Assembly (NCBI GenBank): GCA_015057755.1
Contig: SVDR01000010.1
Span: forward strand, 1 to 44,999
Source of the DNA: Lachnoclostridium sp.
GTDB taxonomy: Bacteria; Bacillota_A; Clostridia; Lachnospirales; Lachnospiraceae
Length of the DNA: 44,999 bases
Reading direction: 5' to 3'
In this document: one piece after another, positions 17,227 to 24,691 of the stretch
Position numbering within the stretch: the stretch's first letter is position 1
How the letters are laid out: every line of letters begins with the position of its first letter
Notes under the pieces: model-generated
Told to the model about the DNA's origin: nothing
Seen by the model: the letters and a program-made list of their open reading frames with translations, nothing else
Databases searched by the model: none
Made by a program: the position numbers and the translations under genes

Positions 17227-17424
17227 TTGAAACGTACACTCGCATGGATTGGAATTGCTGCGATCATAGCTGTTTTTGCCGCACTTGTTTACTGTACCGT
17301 GACCGGAGCATCCGTTGGAACGATCATGGCATTTATGTTTTGTCTGATCATCATTCCGGTGCTGATCCACGGAATGATCCTGTTTACAAAAATGAACGAT
17401 AAAGACGAAAAAGACCAGGATTGA
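17227..17424 (+). CDS. Small two-helix membrane protein, function unknown
   Basis: 65 residues starting with TTG at 17227, six bases after GGAGGG. Two hydrophobic segments (WIGIAAIIAVFAALVYCTV and IMAFMFCLIIIPVLIHGMIL) and a short charged tail MNDKDEKDQD. I do not recognise a named family. The promoter, good ribosome site and terminator support a real gene. Its last codons form one arm of the terminator. Confidence 0.72.
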   Translation: MKRTLAWIGIAAIIAVFAALVYCTVTGASVGTIMAFMFCLIIIPVLIHGMILFTKMNDKDEKDQD

Positions 17425-17452
17425 CAGCTTTTCACTGTAATTCTGGTCTTTT
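17409..17452. terminator. Terminator overlapping the end of the small membrane gene
   Basis: Stem AAAAGACCAG / CTGGTCTTTT, extended inward by ATT/AAT and GACAG/CTGT. The stop codon lies inside the stem-loop. The convergent gene ends 15 bases away and may share it. Confidence 0.8.
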
Positions 17453-17467
17453 CGCTCGGTTTTCTCA

Positions 17468-17749
17468 TTATTCTTCCTCTACCATCTCCGTCCTTTTATG
17501 AAACCAAAACATTTCGCCCTTTTCCGGTTCGAAACCAATTCCATAAAAAGTTCCTTCCGACTGTAAACCGGAGGTGTTTTCTTTTTCGATGATCCTCTCT
17601 TCCGTATGCTCTTGTATGTAACATACAGACAATAAGACAGCTTCCATAATAATGATCACCCTCAGACACCAAAGAATTCCCGCACAGATTTTCTCTCTTC
17701 GATGTCCATGTCTCCATGGATGGTACGGTTTGTACACGTATTGTTTCAG
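17468..17749 (-). CDS. Small single-pass membrane protein, unknown
   Basis: About 93 residues with a basic N-terminus, one hydrophobic segment (ICAGILWCLRVIIIMEAVLL) and an acidic C-terminus. No family recognised. The only good ribosome site, AAAGGAG, lies before a CTG at 17749; a GTG at 17767 is the other option but has no suitable site. A clear promoter upstream supports expression. The start is uncertain. Confidence 0.45.
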   Translation of the reverse strand: MKQYVYKPYHPWRHGHRREKICAGILWCLRVIIIMEAVLLSVCYIQEHTEERIIEKENTSGLQSEGTFYGIGFEPEKGEMFWFHKRTEMVEEE

Positions 17750-17788
17750 AATAACTCCTTTCCGCACTCTTCCAAATACCTTGGGATC

Positions 17789-17817
17789 ATTTTACCATAT
17801 TTGCACAAAAATGACAG
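17789..17817 (-). promoter_or_regulatory. Promoter of the 17468-17749 gene
   Basis: CTGTCA, 17 bases, TAAAAT with a TGG extension, directly after the preceding terminator hairpin. Confidence 0.55.
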
Positions 17818-17836
17818 CCTCATATTTCTATGAGGC
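17817..17836 (-). terminator. Terminator of the small lipoprotein gene
   Basis: 8-bp stem GCCTCATA / TATGAGGC followed on the minus strand by TGTCATTTTTG. Confidence 0.65.
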
Positions 17837-17852
17837 CGCCTGTTCCGTTCCA

Positions 17853-18164
17853 TTACTGTCCACTCATTCCACCGGACTGACTGGTTGTTCCGCTGCCGGT
17901 GCCTCCTGTCACATTATCGATGCCCTGTTCCACATCATCTACCATGTCTCTTAAAATACCGCCAGTCTCTTCCGTATTGCTGCCGCCATTTCCACTGTCG
18001 CTTTCGCTGCTGCTTGTGCTTCCATATTCTCCGGTCGTCACATCATTTACATACGGTTCAGAAGAAGCAGTTGTGCCGCTGTTATCATTTCTTCCACAGG
18101 CCGCGACAACACTGACAACGGCGATCAGCATTGAAGTAAACGCCAAACGTTTGATTTTTCCCAT
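17853..18164 (-). CDS. Small Ser/Gly/Thr-rich lipoprotein, unknown
   Basis: 103 residues: lipoprotein signal MGKIKRLAFTSMLIAVVSVV with lipobox VAAC, then a low-complexity, acidic, Ser/Gly-rich chain with a short helix-like stretch GGILRDMVDDVEQGIDNV. No enzyme motif. AAGGAG before the ATG at 18164 lies within the 3' arm of the terminator-like hairpin that follows dapB, so translation may be limited on read-through RNA. Confidence 0.75.
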   Translation of the reverse strand: MGKIKRLAFTSMLIAVVSVVAACGRNDNSGTTASSEPYVNDVTTGEYGSTSSSESDSGNGGSNTEETGGILRDMVDDVEQGIDNVTGGTGSGTTSQSGGMSGQ

Positions 18165-18170
18165 AAAAAA

Positions 18171-18212
18171 ATTCTCCTTTCTAACCCTATTATGTACGTC
18201 AGAAAGGAGAAT
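18171..18212 (-). terminator. Terminator-like hairpin after dapB that buries the next ribosome site
   Basis: 12-bp perfect inverted repeat ATTCTCCTTTCT / AGAAAGGAGAAT with an 18-base loop; on the minus strand a run of T follows the second arm. That arm contains the AAGGAG of the downstream lipoprotein gene. Confidence 0.7.
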
Positions 18213-18219
18213 ATTCATC

Positions 18220-18972
18220 TTAGCCGATCACATCGGACATATCATACATGCCTGCGCCTTTACCTGCAAGGAACTTTGCAGCCTGAACAGCACCTTTGCC
18301 AAAAATTGCTCTGGAGTATGCAGTGTGATTAAATGTGATCACTTCGTCCTGGCCTGCAAAAATAATATCATGCTCACCGACGATCGTACCGCCGCGAACT
18401 GCCTGAATACCGATTTCCTTCTTGTCACGTTTTACGCGCTCAGAAGTTCTGTCATATTTATAATGATAAGCGTGATCCAGACTCTCGTTGATGGAATCTG
18501 CCAGCGCGATCGCTGTACCGCTCGGAGCGTCCAGTTTACGATTGTGATGCTTCTCAAGAATCTCAATGTCAAAGCCTGCATCTGCCAGAACCGGGGCTAC
18601 TTCCTTTAATACTTTTAAAAGAAGATTGATACCAACAGACATATTGGCAGAACGCAGTACTGCACATGTCTCAGATACTACCTTTACTTTTGCAAGCTGC
18701 TCCTCAGAAAGACCTGTTGTGCAAAGCACAAGCGGTGTCTTAGTTGCCTCGCAGTATGCGAGAACGCCGTCTGTCGCCTTCGCAACAGAGAAGTCGATCA
18801 CAACGTCTGCCTGCGGACACTCTTCCAGTGTTTTAAAAACAGGATAACCAACCTGAATCTCTGTATTCATATCTACGCCTGCTACGATCTCAATGGCATC
18901 ATCATTTGCAATGATATCTGTGATCACACGTCCCATCGCACCGCCGCAGCCGTTCATAATTGCTTTTACCAT
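18220..18972 (-). CDS. dapB: 4-hydroxy-tetrahydrodipicolinate reductase
   Basis: 250 residues. It reduces the DapA product with NAD(P)H on the way to diaminopimelate and lysine. Nucleotide-binding NGCGGAMGRVI at the N-terminus; catalytic region EKHHNRKLDAPSGTA in the middle; LAGKGAGMYDMSDVIG at the end. GGAGG stands before the ATG at 18972; the frame upstream is not needed. It follows dapA by 18 bases in one operon. Confidence 0.96.
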   Translation of the reverse strand: MVKAIMNGCGGAMGRVITDIIANDDAIEIVAGVDMNTEIQVGYPVFKTLEECPQADVVIDFSVAKATDGVLAYCEATKTPLVLCTTGLSEEQLAKVKVVSETCAVLRSANMSVGINLLLKVLKEVAPVLADAGFDIEILEKHHNRKLDAPSGTAIALADSINESLDHAYHYKYDRTSERVKRDKKEIGIQAVRGGTIVGEHDIIFAGQDEVITFNHTAYSRAIFGKGAVQAAKFLAGKGAGMYDMSDVIG

Positions 18973-18990
18973 CCTACGCCTCCGCAAAAA

Positions 18991-19878
18991 TTATTTAATA
19001 AGACCGAAATTAACCAGCTCTCTTCTTAAAATCTCCTGATGAGCCGGCTCCATCTCTGTAAGCGGGAGTCTCGGAGTGCCTACATTCTTGCCCATGAGAT
19101 TTAATGCAGCTTTTACCGGGATCGGATTCACTTCACTGAACAGAGCATCGATCAGCGGAAGTGCTTTTAACTGAAGCTTTCTACTGGCTTCAACGTCACC
19201 CTTAAAGAACAGCTCGCAAATATCATGTGTCTCTTTCGGAGCCACGTTAGAAAGTACGGAGATAACGCCCTTTCCGCCAAGTGCTAAAAGCGGAACGATC
19301 TGGTCGTCGTTACCGGAATATACATCTACGCAGCCATCAGCCAGATTCATAAGCTGTGCGATCTGGGAGAAGTTTCCGCTTGCCTCTTTTACTGCCACAA
19401 TGTTTTCCACATTCTTGCAAAGATCAACCACTGTAGCCGGAGCAATGTTCATACCTGTTCTGGACGGAACATTGTAAAGAATGGACGGAATCTTTACGGA
19501 ATTTGCAATCGCTGTAAAATGAGCCTTTAAACCGTTCTGAGTCGCCTTGTTATAGTACGGAGATACTAAAAGAAGACCGTCTGCGCCTAACTTTTCTGCT
19601 TCGACAGAAAGATGGATCGCATGGGCTGTGTTATTGGAACCTGTGCCTGCAACAACCGGAACACGACCTTTTACAACATCACATGTAAATTTGATCGCCT
19701 CAAGCTGCTCTTCGTCAGACATAGTCGCTGCTTCGCCTGTTGTACCTGCAACAACGATACAGTCAATACTTCCTGCAATCTGATCTTCGATCAATTCTTC
19801 AAATTTGTTAAAATCAATTTCACCGCTTGCTTTGAATGGTGTAACAATCGCGGTACCTGCACCTGTAAAAATGCTCAT
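18991..19878 (-). CDS. dapA: 4-hydroxy-tetrahydrodipicolinate synthase
   Basis: 295 residues, a TIM-barrel aldolase condensing pyruvate with aspartate semialdehyde. Substrate loop VAGTTGEAATM, Tyr135 in ILYNVPSRTG and the Schiff-base Lys164 in VAVKEASGN are all present. AGGAGG precedes the ATG. First gene of dapA-dapB, behind a leader with its own promoter and an early terminator, pointing to control by attenuation. Confidence 0.97.
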   Translation of the reverse strand: MSIFTGAGTAIVTPFKASGEIDFNKFEELIEDQIAGSIDCIVVAGTTGEAATMSDEEQLEAIKFTCDVVKGRVPVVAGTGSNNTAHAIHLSVEAEKLGADGLLLVSPYYNKATQNGLKAHFTAIANSVKIPSILYNVPSRTGMNIAPATVVDLCKNVENIVAVKEASGNFSQIAQLMNLADGCVDVYSGNDDQIVPLLALGGKGVISVLSNVAPKETHDICELFFKGDVEASRKLQLKALPLIDALFSEVNPIPVKAALNLMGKNVGTPRLPLTEMEPAHQEILRRELVNFGLIK

Positions 19879-19928
19879 CTTACTTCCTCCTATGTAGCAT
19901 TACTTATATTATTACCTGCAATGAAAAA

Positions 19929-19955
19929 GAGCTGGCATACACAAGATGTCAGCTC
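19929..19955 (-). terminator. Leader terminator (attenuator) of the dapA operon
   Basis: Stem GAGCTGGCAT / ATGTCAGCTC (one mismatch) followed on the minus strand by TTTTTC, about 50 bases before dapA. The 5' leader bases 19993-19998 can pair with the arm at 19927-19932, which would prevent the hairpin. Confidence 0.75.
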
Positions 19956-20008
19956 CTAAATCGTCATCATCAGTAGCGTCGGCTTGACCTCTGCTCTTCT
20001 TTTTACCA
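19929..20008 (-). promoter_or_regulatory. dapA leader RNA of unknown class
   Basis: About 80 bases from the predicted transcription start to the terminator, much shorter than a lysine riboswitch. An in-frame ATG-ATG-ACG-ATT-TAG (19956-19970) abuts the terminator stem but has no clear ribosome site. Mechanism unknown. Confidence 0.5.
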
Positions 20009-20014
20009 GCTTTT

Positions 20015-20043
20015 ATGGTATCATTATTCTGTGGAATTGTCAA
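20015..20043 (-). promoter_or_regulatory. dapA promoter
   Basis: TTGACA, 17 bases, TACCAT with a TGA extension. Confidence 0.78.
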
Positions 20044-20064
20044 CTTTTATATGCATTTACATGC

Positions 20065-20691
20065 TTATTCAATACATTCCAATTTGCTTACAGATACTTC
20101 GTACGCAATCCGTTTCTCACATTCCGTCTCACTTAGTTTTTTTGTATATTCACGGCTCTGTACACGCCCCCAGATCATAACTCTGGTGCCAACGGTAAAG
20201 CCGGATGCAAATCTGGCATTTCTTCCCCAGGAGATACATGGAATATAGTCTGACTTTCCATACGGACGGTTGACAGCTACCAAAAGATCTGCAATCTCCC
20301 TTCCTAACGGCGTCTTTCTGTAAATCGGTTCTTTACATATGTAACCATCCAGGAAAATCTGATTCGTTTTCGTGTAGTCTGTAAACTCTTCCATAAAATT
20401 CACTTCGCGTACGAACACCGAAAGAACCAGACGGTTTTTTATCCCTTCATGGCGGTTATAAGATCGGAACTGACCGGTCGCCTCTATGGTACATCCTCTG
20501 TAATCTCTGCTTACATCGATCAAACGCTCCGAAATCAACAGCGGAATAATGTCCGCCTGCTCGCTAAGGCGGTTTACAGAAAGATCCACCTGATAAAAAC
20601 CCTCTCCATATACAGCGTGGCTAAATGTAAATTCTGATGCGATCGTTCCGATCACGGTTACTTTGTTATTTTCCATTCCTTTTTCTGACAT
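20065..20691 (-). CDS. Tandem OB-fold, SSB-like protein
   Basis: 208 residues. Two SSB-like OB folds: about 8-100 (NKVTVIGTIASEFTFSHAVY ... IEATGQFRSYN) and 108-205 (NQIFLDGYICKEPIYRKTPL ... VMIWGRVQSREYTKK). There is no acidic tail of the DF-type ending seen in the replicative SSB, so it is probably an accessory single-strand DNA-binding protein. AAGGAG precedes the ATG at 20691. Confidence 0.75.
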   Translation of the reverse strand: MSEKGMENNKVTVIGTIASEFTFSHAVYGEGFYQVDLSVNRLSEQADIIPLLISERLIDVSRDYRGCTIEATGQFRSYNRHEGIKNRLVLSVFVREVNFMEEFTDYTKTNQIFLDGYICKEPIYRKTPLGREIADLLVAVNRPYGKSDYIPCISWGRNARFASGFTVGTRVMIWGRVQSREYTKKLSETECEKRIAYEVSVSKLECIE

Positions 20692-20849
20692 TGTATTTCT
20701 CCTTTTTTATTCGATATTGATCTTGCCCGGTTTTTCCGGCCTGTTATTATGTTTATGCATGTCTGTCAGAAGTTAGAACTGAAAGATTTAAAAATTATTT
20801 GTTTTTTCTTTTGGGTTCCTGCATATGATAATCTTTGAGGGAGGTGCCT

Positions 20850-21599
20850 ATGAAATCCTGTCGGAATTATTTTAAAATGCTGATCCACAATTATATTCAC
20901 GATGAAATGTCCGTTTATGCGGCGCAAGCCTCATTTTTCATTATATTAGCCGCGTTCCCCTTTTTTATGCTCCTTCTCTCATTGATCAAATGGCTTCCAC
21001 TCATACAGGAGTCTGACCTTTTGTCTAGCGTTGTCAGTATTTTTCCGGATAATCTGGATGCCCTCGCGATCACAGTCATTCATGACGCCCAAAAGTCGTC
21101 CTCTGCCGCTCTGCTCTCTGCCAGTGCTCTGGCCGCCATCTGGTCCTCCTCGAAAGGAATGCTCAGCATCGAGAGAGGACTAAACCGGGCGTACGGAATC
21201 GAAGTGACGAGAAATTATTTTGTTCGCAGACTTGTCTGCAGCGGGTACACGCTGCTTTTTACTTGCTTCTGTGCAGTCAGCCTTGTCTTTTTCGGTTTTG
21301 GCTCCGTCTTCATCATGTTTTTCCTGATTCTGGCATTTTATGTAATTTTGCCATATCAAAAACAGACAATTATCCATCAGGTTCCCGGTGCATGGTTTAC
21401 CACAATCGGCTGGACGTTTTTCTCCTGGGCATTTTCATTTTATTTTCGACATTTTGATCAATATATTCCCACTTACGGAAGCCTGACTGCGATCATTTTA
21501 CTCATGTTATGGCTGTACTTTGGTCTCTGTATTTTACTGATCGGAGCCGAGATCAATTCCGTCACGACTGCCTTTCTTACAAATAAAAACTCCCATTGA
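20850..21599 (+). CDS. YihY/BrkB-family membrane protein
   Basis: 249 residues with about six hydrophobic segments. Family landmarks: YAAQASFFIILAAFPFFMLL near the N-terminus, AIWSSSKGMLSIERGLNRAY in the middle, and YGSLTAIILLMLWLYFGLCI near the end. The group was once called RNase BN, which is wrong for these proteins; function is unsettled. GGGAGG before the ATG at 20850 decides the start over the one at 20835. It lies alone on the plus strand. Confidence 0.88.
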   Translation: MKSCRNYFKMLIHNYIHDEMSVYAAQASFFIILAAFPFFMLLLSLIKWLPLIQESDLLSSVVSIFPDNLDALAITVIHDAQKSSSAALLSASALAAIWSSSKGMLSIERGLNRAYGIEVTRNYFVRRLVCSGYTLLFTCFCAVSLVFFGFGSVFIMFFLILAFYVILPYQKQTIIHQVPGAWFTTIGWTFFSWAFSFYFRHFDQYIPTYGSLTAIILLMLWLYFGLCILLIGAEINSVTTAFLTNKNSH

Positions 21600-21637
21600 G
21601 ATTCCGGAATCATCTTCCGTCTATCCAAATGGGAGTT
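21588..21637. terminator. Two-way terminator between the YihY gene and the ABC ATPase gene
   Basis: 10-bp stem AACTCCCATT / AATGGGAGTT with an inner palindrome in the loop. The YihY stop codon follows the left arm; the ATPase gene ends eight bases beyond the right arm. Confidence 0.75.
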
Positions 21638-21644
21638 ATCGTAT

Positions 21645-22442
21645 TTATTTTGCTAACATCATACGGTCATTTGCAAATTCTTCACCGCTATGCTCTTCAA
21701 ATTTCTTCAACAGGTCTTCTACCTGAAGGTTTTTCTTTTCTTCGCCTTCCACATCATAGATCACACGTCCTTCATGCATCATGATCAGTCGGTTACCATA
21801 CTGGATCGCATCTTTCATGTTATGTGTGACCATTAACGTCGTGAGATTCTGTTCTGTAACAATCTCGTCTGTCAGTTCCAATACTTTTCTCGCTGTCTTT
21901 GGATCCAGCGCAGCCGTATGCTCATCGAGGAGCAAGAGTTTCGGTCTCTCCAGTGTTGCCATGAGAAGGGTTAATGCCTGTCTCTGTCCGCCAGAAAGAA
22001 GACCCACCTTGCTGGTCATACGAGTCTGTAAACCAAGGTCCAGTCTCGTCAGAGCTTCTCTGTAGAAATCCATTTCTTCATTTTTGATATGCCAGGAAAG
22101 GCCTCTCTTCTGTCCGCGTCTCAGCGCAAGCGCAAGATTTTCCTGAATCTGCATGCCTGCCGCTGTACCGCGCATCGGATCCTGGAATACACGTCCGATA
22201 TACTGGGCACGTTTGTGCTCCGGCTCTCTGGAAATATTCACACCGTCGATCTCAATCTTTCCGGAATCGATCGGATACACACCTGCGATCATATTTAACA
22301 TCGTCGATTTTCCTGCGCCATTACCGCCGATGACCGTTACAAAATCACCCGGTTTCAGATGAAGATTAATGCCCTGAAGCGCCTTTTTTTCATTGATCGT
22401 TCCTTTATTGAAGGTTTTTCTAACATGGGAAATGGTTAACAT
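21645..22442 (-). CDS. ABC importer ATP-binding protein
   Basis: 265 residues: Walker A GGNGAGKST, signature LSGGQRQ, Walker B LLLLDEHTAALDP, and the switch histidine in VTHNM. It belongs with the COG2984/COG4120/COG1101 importer set, which includes the tryptophan system TrpXYZ of streptococci. Its ATG overlaps the permease stop (TAATG), so translation is coupled. Confidence 0.93.
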   Translation of the reverse strand: MLTISHVRKTFNKGTINEKKALQGINLHLKPGDFVTVIGGNGAGKSTMLNMIAGVYPIDSGKIEIDGVNISREPEHKRAQYIGRVFQDPMRGTAAGMQIQENLALALRRGQKRGLSWHIKNEEMDFYREALTRLDLGLQTRMTSKVGLLSGGQRQALTLLMATLERPKLLLLDEHTAALDPKTARKVLELTDEIVTEQNLTTLMVTHNMKDAIQYGNRLIMMHEGRVIYDVEGEEKKNLQVEDLLKKFEEHSGEEFANDRMMLAK

Positions 22443-23362
22443 TATACTTCATCCTCCTCTACGGTTTCAGAATAGTCATGCTTCGCACGGTATTTTGCCA
22501 TGAATACCGGAATGCTGAGGGCAGCCGCTACGAATAATGCGGTAAACAGATTCATGTCGTTGGTGTTGAGACCGAAATCCAGTACGATCGCACGGATCAG
22601 GAAGTATACCACAGCACCTACCACAACAGAAGCAAGCTTCATACCAAAGTTGATCGCTTTGCTGAATAAAACTTCACCGATAACGATCGCTGCAAGACCA
22701 ATAACGATCGCGCCTCGGCCCATATTGATATCTGCATATTTCTGGTTCTGACATACCAAAGCACCGGACAATGCAACCAGACCGTTGGCGATCATCAGCG
22801 CGATCAGTTTCATGCGGTTGGTATCTACACCAAGGGCACGGATCATTAATTCATTATTACCGGTTGCACGAAGTGCGCTGCCAAGTTCTGTACCGAAGAA
22901 CCAGTACAATACCCATACGATCAAGATCGCAACCAGAACACCCACGATCATCGCTGACTGGGCCTGAGTGACCCCAAGCTTATCTCCTACCCATGAAATC
23001 ATAGTCTCTGTTTTTAATAACGGAAGATTGCTCTTACCGCCCATCACACGAAGATTGACGGACCAGAGAGAAATCTGAGTTAAAATACCGGCTAAAATTG
23101 CCGGAATTTCAAATACGGTATGCAAAATACCGGTTGCCGCACCGGCTGCCATACCTGCCAATGCCGCGATCACAAGTGCCAAAACCGGATTCATGCCAAA
23201 ATTAATGATCAGTGTTGCACAGACACAGCCGCCAAGTGCAAAACTTCCGTCTACCGTCAGGTCGGAAATATTTAATAAACGGTATGTAATATAAACACCA
23301 AGTACCATGATTCCCCATAGTACACCCTGGGCAACCGCGCCCTGTAATGCCACGAAATTCAT
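22442..23362 (-). CDS. ABC importer permease
   Basis: 306 residues, about eight to nine hydrophobic segments, with a LivH-like pattern (SDLTVDGSFALGGCVCATLI, ELGSALRATGNNELMIRALG, GRGAIVIGLAAIVIGEVLFS). It forms the membrane channel for the neighbouring binding protein and ATPase. GGAGG stands six bases before the ATG. Confidence 0.92.
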   Translation of the reverse strand: MNFVALQGAVAQGVLWGIMVLGVYITYRLLNISDLTVDGSFALGGCVCATLIINFGMNPVLALVIAALAGMAAGAATGILHTVFEIPAILAGILTQISLWSVNLRVMGGKSNLPLLKTETMISWVGDKLGVTQAQSAMIVGVLVAILIVWVLYWFFGTELGSALRATGNNELMIRALGVDTNRMKLIALMIANGLVALSGALVCQNQKYADINMGRGAIVIGLAAIVIGEVLFSKAINFGMKLASVVVGAVVYFLIRAIVLDFGLNTNDMNLFTALFVAAALSIPVFMAKYRAKHDYSETVEEDEV

Positions 23363-23386
23363 ATGTATCCTCCATCACATTCAGAT

Positions 23387-23419
23387 AGCCAGACAAGAGA
23401 TTTGCACTCCTGTCTGGCT
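23387..23419 (-). other. Intercistronic hairpin after the binding-protein gene
   Basis: 9-bp perfect stem AGCCAGACA / TGTCTGGCT, with no T run on the minus strand. Such stems after binding-protein genes often raise stability of the first cistron and set its excess over the permease. Confidence 0.65.
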
Positions 23420-23440
23420 TTTCTTGTCATTGGTTCTCTG

Positions 23441-24490
23441 TTATTCTACGATAACTGCATTTTCAAGACCGGAAATGTCAATTCCAAGTGCGTCTGCTGT
23501 TGTCTTGTTTACAGTCAGTTCGCAACGCTCTGCCGGAAGATAACCGATCGGCATTGTGGAAACGTCTGCACCGTTTGTAAGGATTTCGATCGCCTGCTCA
23601 CCAGCCATGTAGCCTAACTGGAAGTAGTCGATACCGTATGTTGCAAGACCGCCTGCCTGAACCATGCCGGCCTCACCAACGATACACGGAATGTTATTGT
23701 CACTTGCTACCATCGCTACAGTTGCCATACCTGCTGCGATTACGTTATCTGTCGGAGAATAAATAACATCTACTTTTCCAACCATGGACTCTACAACTGT
23801 CTGAATCTCATTGGAACCCGGAACTGTATATTCTTCGTATGCAAGTCCGATCGCATCACAAGCTTCTTTTGCCATTTCAATCTGAATCTCAGAGTTGCTT
23901 TCTGCAGAACAGTACAGAAGACCTACTGTTTTTGCTTCCGGAAGAATCTGGTGTAAAAGATCGATCTGCTCTTTTACCGGTGTTAAATCGGAAGTACCGG
24001 ATACATTCACACCCGGATTTGTGTTGTCATTAACAAGACCGGAAGCTGCCGGATCTGTAACGGCTGTTAACAGGATCGGAATCTCTTCTGTCACACCTGC
24101 AACTGCCTGTGCGGCCGGTGTTGCGATCGCAAGGATCAGATCATTTCCGTCATTTACTAATTTCTCAGCGATCGTCATACAGTTTACCTGCTCGCCGGAG
24201 GCGTTCTGCTGATCTGCTTCATATTTGATACCTGCATCGTCAAGTGCTGCAAAGAAACCTTCGTTGGAAGCGTCCAGAGCAGCATGCTGTACAAGCTGTA
24301 AAACACCGATCTTATATGTCTCGCCATCTGCCGCAACGGCTGTTGTCTCTGCTGCAGCGGCGGCTGTTGTCGCTTCTGCTGCTGTCGTTGCAGCGGCTGT
24401 TGTCTCTGCCGGTTTGGAAGAACATCCAGTCATAGAAAGTGCCATAGCACCTGCAAGAATCAGGGATACGAGTTTAGTTGATTTCTTCAT
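23441..24490 (-). CDS. ABC importer substrate-binding lipoprotein (COG2984/TrpX-like)
   Basis: 349 residues. Signal MKKSTKLVSLILAGAMALSM with lipobox MTGC, then an Ala/Thr/Glu linker (about 25-55) and a type I periplasmic-binding fold (YKIGVLQLVQHAALDASNEG; ILLTAVTDPAASGLV; VDVIYSPTDNVIAAGM). It delivers substrate to the permease; tryptophan or a related aromatic compound is one option, not proven. AGGAGA ribosome site. First gene of the three-gene operon. Confidence 0.92.
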   Translation of the reverse strand: MKKSTKLVSLILAGAMALSMTGCSSKPAETTAAATTAAEATTAAAAAETTAVAADGETYKIGVLQLVQHAALDASNEGFFAALDDAGIKYEADQQNASGEQVNCMTIAEKLVNDGNDLILAIATPAAQAVAGVTEEIPILLTAVTDPAASGLVNDNTNPGVNVSGTSDLTPVKEQIDLLHQILPEAKTVGLLYCSAESNSEIQIEMAKEACDAIGLAYEEYTVPGSNEIQTVVESMVGKVDVIYSPTDNVIAAGMATVAMVASDNNIPCIVGEAGMVQAGGLATYGIDYFQLGYMAGEQAIEILTNGADVSTMPIGYLPAERCELTVNKTTADALGIDISGLENAVIVE

Positions 24491-24563
24491 AATACAATTC
24501 TCCTGTCTCTTTAATATTTATCGGATGTGCTTTGGCACATTCATTGTTCCTTGAACAAAACCG

Positions 24564-24592
24564 ATTGTACCACCATTTCGCCGATACGTCAA
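24564..24592 (-). promoter_or_regulatory. ABC importer operon promoter
   Basis: TTGACG, 17 bases, TACAAT with a TGG extension; a strong promoter. No T-box or recognisable riboswitch in the short leader. Confidence 0.82.
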
Positions 24593-24597
24593 TACCC

Positions 24598-24638
24598 AAA
24601 AACTTTAAACTTTTGAACTTTTATGTGTTAAAGTTTTT
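24598..24638. repeat. Inverted and direct repeats upstream of the importer promoter
   Basis: 11-bp inverted repeat AAAAACTTTAA / TTAAAGTTTTT just above the -35 box, with AACTTT repeated three times. It may be an operator or an AT-rich UP element. Confidence 0.55.
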
Positions 24639-24671
24639 ATATGAGAAATCCCTGCATATCGAATAAAAAAA

Positions 24672-24691
24672 GGCATCTATTTCCAGATGCC
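24672..24691 (-). terminator. Terminator of the amidohydrolase gene
   Basis: 7-bp stem GGCATCT / AGATGCC followed on the minus strand by seven T. The last codons and stop lie inside the hairpin. Confidence 0.82.

Noticed and set aside
19929..20043. Lysine riboswitch before dapA
   Set aside because: The leader is only about 80 bases to the terminator and lacks the conserved L-box segments.
24320..24425. Tandem nucleotide repeat (GCGGCTGTTGTC-like)
   Set aside because: It encodes the Ala/Thr linker of the binding lipoprotein and is ordinary low-complexity coding sequence.
24490..24592. T-box or tryptophan leader before the TrpX-like importer
   Set aside because: The leader is about 70 bases with only a small hairpin; there is no T-box sequence or Trp-codon run.
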